Positions 24,298-28,196 of a DNA stretch of 28,196 nucleotides are shown here, in pieces (within the stretch, counting starts at the first letter, position 1; each line of letters begins with the position of its first letter). Source of the stretch: an uncultured Clostridia bacterium (GTDB lineage: Bacteria; Bacillota; Clostridia; TANB77; CAG-508); contig CALXJL010000003.1 of NCBI GenBank assembly GCA_944388615.1, forward strand, positions 1-28,196. The letters are read 5' to 3'. The position numbers and the translations under genes were made by a program. Under the pieces are notes generated by a model. The model worked only from the letters and a program-made list of their open reading frames with translations. It was not told the DNA's origin and did not search any database.

Positions 24298-24915
24298 TTA
24301 TAAACCTGTTGCATAAAATGTAGTTACAACAAATTCACCATTAATATTTTCTATACAAAATATTTTACCTAAGCCAAGATCAGCAGCTTCTAAACCATTG
24401 TAATCAATATCATAAGAATCGTGACAATAATATGCATTTGCTGTATTAGGATTTTGAGTTAATGTGCTAAGATCTATATTCATATTAGATACATTGTATT
24501 TTTTTAATTCATTAACAACAGAATCACTTGAATATTTTTCGACAGAATCCCAATCTTTGTCGTTTACAGCTTTTACAAAAGCTTGTGCTATTTCTTCAAC
24601 TTGTTCTAGTTCTGTCTTTTGTGTATTTGTAGAAGTATTTTGAATAGTATTATCTGATATTATAGAAGTATTTTGATTGGATGTAGATTCTGCAGTTGAG
24701 TTATAATCATTTACATTAGTAGTTAAATAAGTTTGTATAGTATTTAATGCTGTTTGTATATTTTGTGTTTCTGCTCTTAGATCATTAACTTCTTGATCTA
24801 TTTCTGATTTAGAAGTTGATAAAGTATAGATAATATAGCCCATTATTATAATAATTATTAATGAGATTATTAATAGAATAGTAGATATGCTTACTTGTAT
24901 TTTTTTATTTTCCAT
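24298..24915 (-). CDS. Membrane-anchored coiled-coil protein of unknown function
   Basis: A 205-residue protein with one N-terminal helix (residues 8-31) serving as an uncleaved anchor, a coiled-coil stretch (~35-65), a Ser/Thr/Asn-rich linker (~66-100), and a compact C-terminal domain (~105-205). That domain begins with I-A-Q-A-F-V-K-A-V-N-D-K-D-W-D-S-V-E-K-Y and resembles NTF2-like extracytoplasmic domains (DUF4878 type), but I cannot confirm this. C164 and C187 could form a disulfide if outside the cell. ATG has a near-perfect AGGAGGG site. A candidate promoter lies just upstream. It is followed by prs on the same strand; no functional link is evident. Confidence 0.72.
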   Translation of the reverse strand: MENKKIQVSISTILLIISLIIIIIMGYIIYTLSTSKSEIDQEVNDLRAETQNIQTALNTIQTYLTTNVNDYNSTAESTSNQNTSIISDNTIQNTSTNTQKTELEQVEEIAQAFVKAVNDKDWDSVEKYSSDSVVNELKKYNVSNMNIDLSTLTQNPNTANAYYCHDSYDIDYNGLEAADLGLGKIFCIENINGEFVVTTFYATGL

Positions 24916-24945
24916 TTCATTCCCTCCTTTTTTAATATTAATGTT

Positions 24946-24973
24946 AGTATATCATTAATATATAAATAAGCAA
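24946..24973 (-). promoter_or_regulatory. Candidate promoter for the minus-strand pair
   Basis: Read on the minus strand, TTGCTT (24973-24968) is followed after 16 bases by TATACT (24951-24946), about 30 bases before the ATG. The surrounding 267-base gap (24916-25182) lies between divergent genes and also holds the antitoxin promoter and a coding-like remnant. Confidence 0.45.
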
Positions 24974-25123
24974 GCAGAATAGAAAAAATATTGAATATGA
25001 TTTTGCGAAGGTTAACAAAATCGCTGAAGATGATGCAACACGAAAAAAATACTGATAAAGTAGAATAATAGGGGAAAACATCATAATATGTAGATAAAAA
25101 TAAATACAATGTAATTAATAATA

Positions 25124-25152
25124 TTGACAATATAAATATTTTTAGATATAAT
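25124..25152 (+). promoter_or_regulatory. Consensus promoter of the antitoxin gene
   Basis: Perfect TTGACA (25124-25129), a 17-base spacer and perfect TATAAT (25147-25152). This is the strongest promoter in the window. Its -10 box lies inside a palindrome, as expected for an autoregulated toxin-antitoxin operon. Confidence 0.92.
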
Positions 25153-25161
25153 TATTTCTAA
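25142..25161. promoter_or_regulatory. Candidate antitoxin operator palindrome
   Basis: A 20-base inverted repeat with nine of ten pairs matching (only 25147/25156 differ) covers the -10 box. RelB/DinJ-type ribbon-helix-helix antitoxins bind such palindromes to repress their own promoter. The sequence is AT-rich, so some symmetry could be by chance. Confidence 0.55.
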
Positions 25162-25182
25162 TAGAGAGAGGAGTGAATTATT

Positions 25183-25449
25183 ATGGCTCAAACTAATATA
25201 AATATAAGAATGGATAAACAATTAAAAGAACAATTTGACAAGTTCTGCTCAGATATAGGAATGTCAATGACCACTGCATTTTGCGTGTTTGCCAAGAAAG
25301 CGGTAAGAGAACAAAGAATACCATTTGAGATAACAGCAGAGGATCCATTTTATAGTAAATCTAATATTGAGCGTCTAAAGAAAGCTATTAAAGATTTAGA
25401 TGAGCAAAAGGGGGTAGAACATGAAATTATAGAGGTGAAAGATGATTAA
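25183..25449 (+). CDS. RelB/DinJ-family antitoxin
   Basis: An 88-residue ribbon-helix-helix antitoxin. The N-terminal T-N-I-N-I-R-M-D-K-Q-L-K-E-Q-F is the DNA-binding strand and first helix, followed by C-S-D-I-G-M-S-M-T-T-A-F, very characteristic of DinJ/RelB. R-I-P-F-E-I and the acidic C-terminal helices would wrap the toxin. It would neutralise an RNase toxin and repress its own promoter. It overlaps by eight bases a 27-codon reading frame that is the leftover of the toxin gene, so this antitoxin appears to be an orphan. The start ATG follows GAGAGGAG. Membership is clear; present function is uncertain without its toxin. Confidence 0.93.
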   Translation: MAQTNINIRMDKQLKEQFDKFCSDIGMSMTTAFCVFAKKAVREQRIPFEITAEDPFYSKSNIERLKKAIKDLDEQKGVEHEIIEVKDD

Positions 25450-25525
25450 AAATAAAATAGTGTATAGAATTTTTAATAATAGGATCGAAATAGCACAGTG
25501 TGGTTCACACTATAGAGATAAATAA
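25442..25525 (+). pseudogene. Internally deleted Txe/YoeB-family toxin remnant
   Basis: A 27-codon frame begins with ATG overlapping the antitoxin stop by eight bases, the usual toxin start position. It reads M-I-K-N-K then I-V-Y-R-I-F-N-N-R-I-E-I-A-Q-C-G-S-H-Y-R-D-K. The latter is the C-terminal end of Txe/YoeB RNase toxins (typically R-x-V-Y-x-I ... C-x-x-H-Y). A normal toxin has about 85-90 residues, so about 60 internal residues, including most of the fold, are missing while frame, start and end are kept. It is probably non-toxic. Assignment rests on recalled motif patterns, not a search. Confidence 0.75.
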
Positions 25526-25567
25526 AAAAATGTGGTATAAATATTTAATTATGCCACAATTTTTTTG
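25524..25567 (+). terminator. Intrinsic terminator of the toxin-antitoxin unit
   Basis: TGTGGTATAA (25531-25540) pairs with TTATGCCACA (25549-25558) with one G-U pair and an eight-base loop. It is flanked by a run of A on the 5' side and seven T on the 3' side, so it would work in both directions. Confidence 0.88.
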
Positions 25568-25588
25568 TTTATTTATTTAAAAAATATA

Positions 25589-25617
25589 TTTACAAAATTA
25601 TCCTAAACATATATTAT
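25589..25617 (+). promoter_or_regulatory. Candidate promoter of the frameshifted GT-C gene
   Basis: TTTACA at 25589-25594, a 17-base spacer and TATTAT at 25612-25617, ~30 bases before ATG 25650. A perfect TATAAT at 25619-25624 is also present but at poor spacing. The region is very AT-rich, so chance matches are likely. Confidence 0.5.
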
Positions 25618-25649
25618 ATATAATATATTAGAAAAAAAGGAAAATAAAT

Positions 25650-26979
25650 ATGAAAGAAAAAGTAAAGAAAATAATCAAATCACCATTATTATATGCATTA
25701 ATAATATGTATAATAGTACAAGTCATAATAAATACACAAATGGAAACATATAAAATAGTTACAGATACACCAACATATGTAGAAAATTATACACGGGAAT
25801 ATTTTAAAGGGAGAAGTAGATAGTCAAAGAACTCCATTATATCCGTATATTATTAAATTGATACAATTAATAGGGGGAGAAGAATCTTTATATACAAATA
25901 TTGTATATGTTCAATATGCAATGATGTTTATAAGTATAATTTTATTTTATTTGTGTATTAAAGAAATAACAGATAAAAAAATATTGCAAGGATTAGGAAC
26001 AATTATATATGGAATATGTCCATTTATATTTACATGGAATAATTTAATTTTAACAGAGAGTTTTTCAATATCTGGTTTAGTTCTTTTAGTATTTATATTA
26101 CTAAGATATTTGAAAAATACTAAAAAATCAACAATAATATTAGCAAATATTTTATTATTTTTATTAATCATGTTAAGACCGGCATTTATATATTTATTAC
26201 CAATGGTAATATTATACATAATCTTCATATATCAAAGAAATAAAAAAATAGTAGATCTTGAAGAAGAAATAATAAAAAATAAAACAAGTTTTATCACAGG
26301 AATAATATCATTTGGAATAGTAATATTATTAATACTGGGATATTGCACATTAATGAAAATAAATCATGGTGACTTTACAATAACAACAGTATCAGACATA
26401 AATAGACAGATTTTAACAATAAACAACGGAAATTTTAGGAAAGCAAGTAATGAAAATATAAAGGCATATATAGAATACCAAATATCACAACCACAAGGAT
26501 ATGATCCAACACAAATATATAATGATGTATATAAAATATTTAACAAAGAAGATGTTGACCAATTCTTTTACGAAGCAGTTGAAAATGAAAGTTTTATACA
26601 AGATATTAAGTATATTATAAAAAAAACAGTAGGAATATCTGATGAAAAAATAGGTACAACATATATGGAAAGTGGCAGAAAAAATACAATACTAGATAAA
26701 ATAGGTTTTGCTACACTACCAATTAATTTTATGCATGTGTATCTAATTTTATGTTTGGCTTTTATATATTTCTTATATAAATATAAAAAGCATAAAGTAA
26801 TAGATATAAAAATGTTTATGCTTTCTGTAATAATTTTGGCAAATCTATTTACGAATTTAATAGCAGCACCAGGGGAATTACAAAGACTATTTGCAAGTTC
26901 ATTGCCAATAATGATAATGATAATTATATATTTAATAGAAATTTTTATGAAAAATATAAATTTTAATACGGAGGAATAG
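25650..26979 (+). pseudogene. Frameshifted GT-C-like membrane glycosyltransferase
   Basis: The N-terminal frame starts at ATG 25650 (AAAGG site) and reads M-K-E-K-V-K-K ... P-L-L-Y-A-L-I-I-C-I-I-V-Q-V, matching the start of the protein at 12853 (M-K-E-K-L-R-R ... P-V-L-Y-I-L-I-I-C-I-I-F-Q-V). It stops at TAG 25818-25820. The homologous sequence continues in the next frame: G-E-V-D-S-Q-R-T-P-L-Y-P-Y-I-I-K through to 26979, including W-N-N-L-I-L-T-E-S. Removing one base, most simply a G from the GGG at 25809-25811, rejoins the frames into a ~442-residue protein like its 426-residue paralogue. It is either a recent loss-of-function mutation or a sequencing error, since the rest is well preserved. 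Confidence 0.8.
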
Positions 26980-26980
26980 T

Positions 26981-28196
26981 ATGCCTATTTTAGCCATTAT
27001 TATATTAATAGTATCAATATTTTTATTGATACTATTATATTTAAAAAAGAAAAAAGTTCCACAACATACATATATGATTTTAAAAATAGTGTTAATAGTT
27101 ATATTACTTGAGTCTACAATATTTAATATGAATTCATATAGGACAATGTTTAAAAATTATGAAAAAAAAGAATATAATTTTGATAATTTGAACATAGAAA
27201 ATCTTGAATATAATGAAGAAAAGGATACTTATACCGCAACAGATACAAATTGGTATAGTGTAGAAATAGACAATATAAATACAGAAATTGCAACATTAAA
27301 GATAAATGCTGAATCAGTAAATGTTATAGATGCAATTGAATATTATGTATTATATACAGACAAGACAAGTGCAAATTATAGAGGTTTCGAGACTAGAAGT
27401 ATTATGAAAAATAATGACAAAAGTAGATATAGTACATATTTCCTTTCAGGAGAATCTGAAAAAATAACAATCAATATGTACTTGGGAGAGGGAATTGAAT
27501 ATAAATTTGACACGATTCAGATAAATGAACCTATTCCATTTGAATTTAATTTTATTAGGGTTGATATATTAATACTTGTAGCATTGTTTATATATGGTAT
27601 ATGTAATTTAGAGATTTTCAATAAGCAGTATAATTCCAAGAGTCAAAGAAGTATAATATGTACCATTGTGGGTGTATTTATTATAATATCAATATTTATG
27701 GTACTTAGTGCAGGTGAAATAGAAAATAATGAATTATATTCAAAAGAATTAATACAAGCATTAGAAAACGGACAAGTATATTTATTAGAGAATCCATCAC
27801 AAGAATTAATTGAAATGGATAATCCATATGATTTTACAGAAATTAGAACAGAGAATATAGATGTAAAACATGATACCGCATATTATAATGGAAAATATTA
27901 TGTGTATTTTGGAATTTTACCAGCATTAATATTATTCTTACCATATAAATTAATTACAGGATCATATTTAACAGCAAATATTGGAGTTCTGATATTTTCA
28001 ATATTATCAATTATTTCACTTACAAAATTATTATGTTTAGTTTGGAAAAAGTGGTTTTCAAACCATAGTTTTAAGATTTTGATTTTAGAACTTATAACAT
28101 TATTATCTGGTAGTTTAATATTTTGGGTTCAAGCAAGACCAATGATGTATGAAATTGCACTAACATCTGGAATGTTTTTTGTTGTATTGGGTGTTT
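26981..28196 (+). CDS. Large membrane protein of a Firmicutes glycan-locus family (cut by window edge)
   Basis: An open frame from ATG 26981 (GGAGG at 26970-26974) runs to the right edge without a stop, giving at least 405 residues. Helices occur at ~4-22 and ~33-47, then a ~140-residue hydrophilic domain, helices at ~192-210 and ~226-244, and a second loop ending in H-D-T-A-Y-Y-N-G-K-Y-Y-V-Y-F-G-I-L-P-A-L-I-L-F-L-P-Y. That Y-Y-N-G-K-Y-Y-V-Y-F-G block recurs in large uncharacterised membrane proteins of Clostridia that look GT-C-like. It starts one base after the preceding stop and is co-transcribed with the frameshifted GT-C gene. The function is unknown; a role with a lipid-linked sugar is inferred from context. 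Confidence 0.75.
   Translation, partial: MPILAIIILIVSIFLLILLYLKKKKVPQHTYMILKIVLIVILLESTIFNMNSYRTMFKNYEKKEYNFDNLNIENLEYNEEKDTYTATDTNWYSVEIDNINTEIATLKINAESVNVIDAIEYYVLYTDKTSANYRGFETRSIMKNNDKSRYSTYFLSGESEKITINMYLGEGIEYKFDTIQINEPIPFEFNFIRVDILILVALFIYGICNLEIFNKQYNSKSQRSIICTIVGVFIIISIFMVLSAGEIENNELYSKELIQALENGQVYLLENPSQELIEMDNPYDFTEIRTENIDVKHDTAYYNGKYYVYFGILPALILFLPYKLITGSYLTANIGVLIFSILSIISLTKLLCLVWKKWFSNHSFKILILELITLLSGSLIFWVQARPMMYEIALTSGMFFVVLGV

Noticed and set aside
24891..25130. Minus-strand 79-codon frame upstream of the membrane-anchored protein
   Set aside because: It overlaps the promoter and ribosome binding site of the real gene in another frame; its hydrophobic look comes from AT-rich codons.
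25805..25820. Programmed ribosomal frameshift in the GT-C pseudogene
   Set aside because: A +1 shift is needed and there is no recognisable +1 signal (such as a slow stop codon with an upstream Shine-Dalgarno at release-factor spacing); the paralogues are read in one frame.
1..28196. CRISPR arrays, tRNA/rRNA genes, transposases, insertion-sequence ends or phage attachment sites
   Set aside because: I saw no regular direct-repeat array, no cloverleaf or rRNA-like GC-rich block, and no transposase or integrase motifs. Short inverted repeats found are terminators or an operator candidate.

Overview
The window is very AT-rich, carries strong AGGAGG-type ribosome binding sites, consensus sigma-A-like promoters and U-tailed hairpin terminators, and is packed with short-spaced or overlapping genes on one strand. 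This suggests a low-GC Gram-positive bacterium (Firmicutes, probably an anaerobic Clostridia-like gut lineage). That placement is inferred from composition and gene families and was not checked by a search. Almost the whole window is a cell-surface glycan locus: nucleotide-sugar enzymes, cytoplasmic glycosyltransferases, polyprenyl-phosphate glycosyltransferases with GtrA- and SMR-type membrane partners, and large multi-membrane GT-C-like proteins that would use lipid-linked sugars outside the membrane.

Layout. Unit 1 (1-8364) has two tandem EX7E-type glycosyltransferase paralogues (the first cut by the window edge), a GT4 enzyme, a UDP-HexNAc 6-dehydrogenase, a small coiled-coil protein, a GT-C-like membrane protein, UDP-galactopyranose mutase, a GT2 enzyme and a GtrA protein. 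Unit 2 (8562-12748) has a GtrB-type polyprenyl-phosphate glycosyltransferase, a GT2 enzyme, an overlapping pair of four-helix SMR/ArnE-ArnF-like proteins and a flavoenzyme related to UDP-galactopyranose mutase. Unit 3 (12853-16396) is two GT-C-like proteins. Unit 4 (16592-23120) is a six-gene cassette: Rossmann epimerase-like, TIM-barrel isomerase, GT2, FAD oxidoreductase with a four-cysteine insert, membrane GT2 with a degraded DXD motif, and a GT-C fused to an extra N-terminal domain. Units 2, 3 and 4 each begin with a recognisable promoter. Units 3 and 4 are preceded by a strong terminator, so the locus looks like a row of separable cassettes.

The minus strand from 24915 to 23164 carries a membrane-anchored protein of unknown function and a long ribose-phosphate pyrophosphokinase. 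These converge on unit 4 at a shared palindromic terminator.

From 25124 on, a RelB/DinJ-type antitoxin has a consensus promoter and a candidate operator. It is followed by what looks like an internally deleted Txe/YoeB toxin (27 codons left), then a frameshifted third paralogue of the unit 3 GT-C protein, and a further large membrane protein that runs off the right edge.

Working model (inference): cytoplasmic enzymes make unusual nucleotide or polyprenyl-phosphate sugars including galactofuranose, flavoenzymes and epimerases reshape them, GtrA/SMR proteins flip the carriers, and the GT-C proteins decorate a surface polymer. The most unusual part is the six-gene cassette at 16592-23120.
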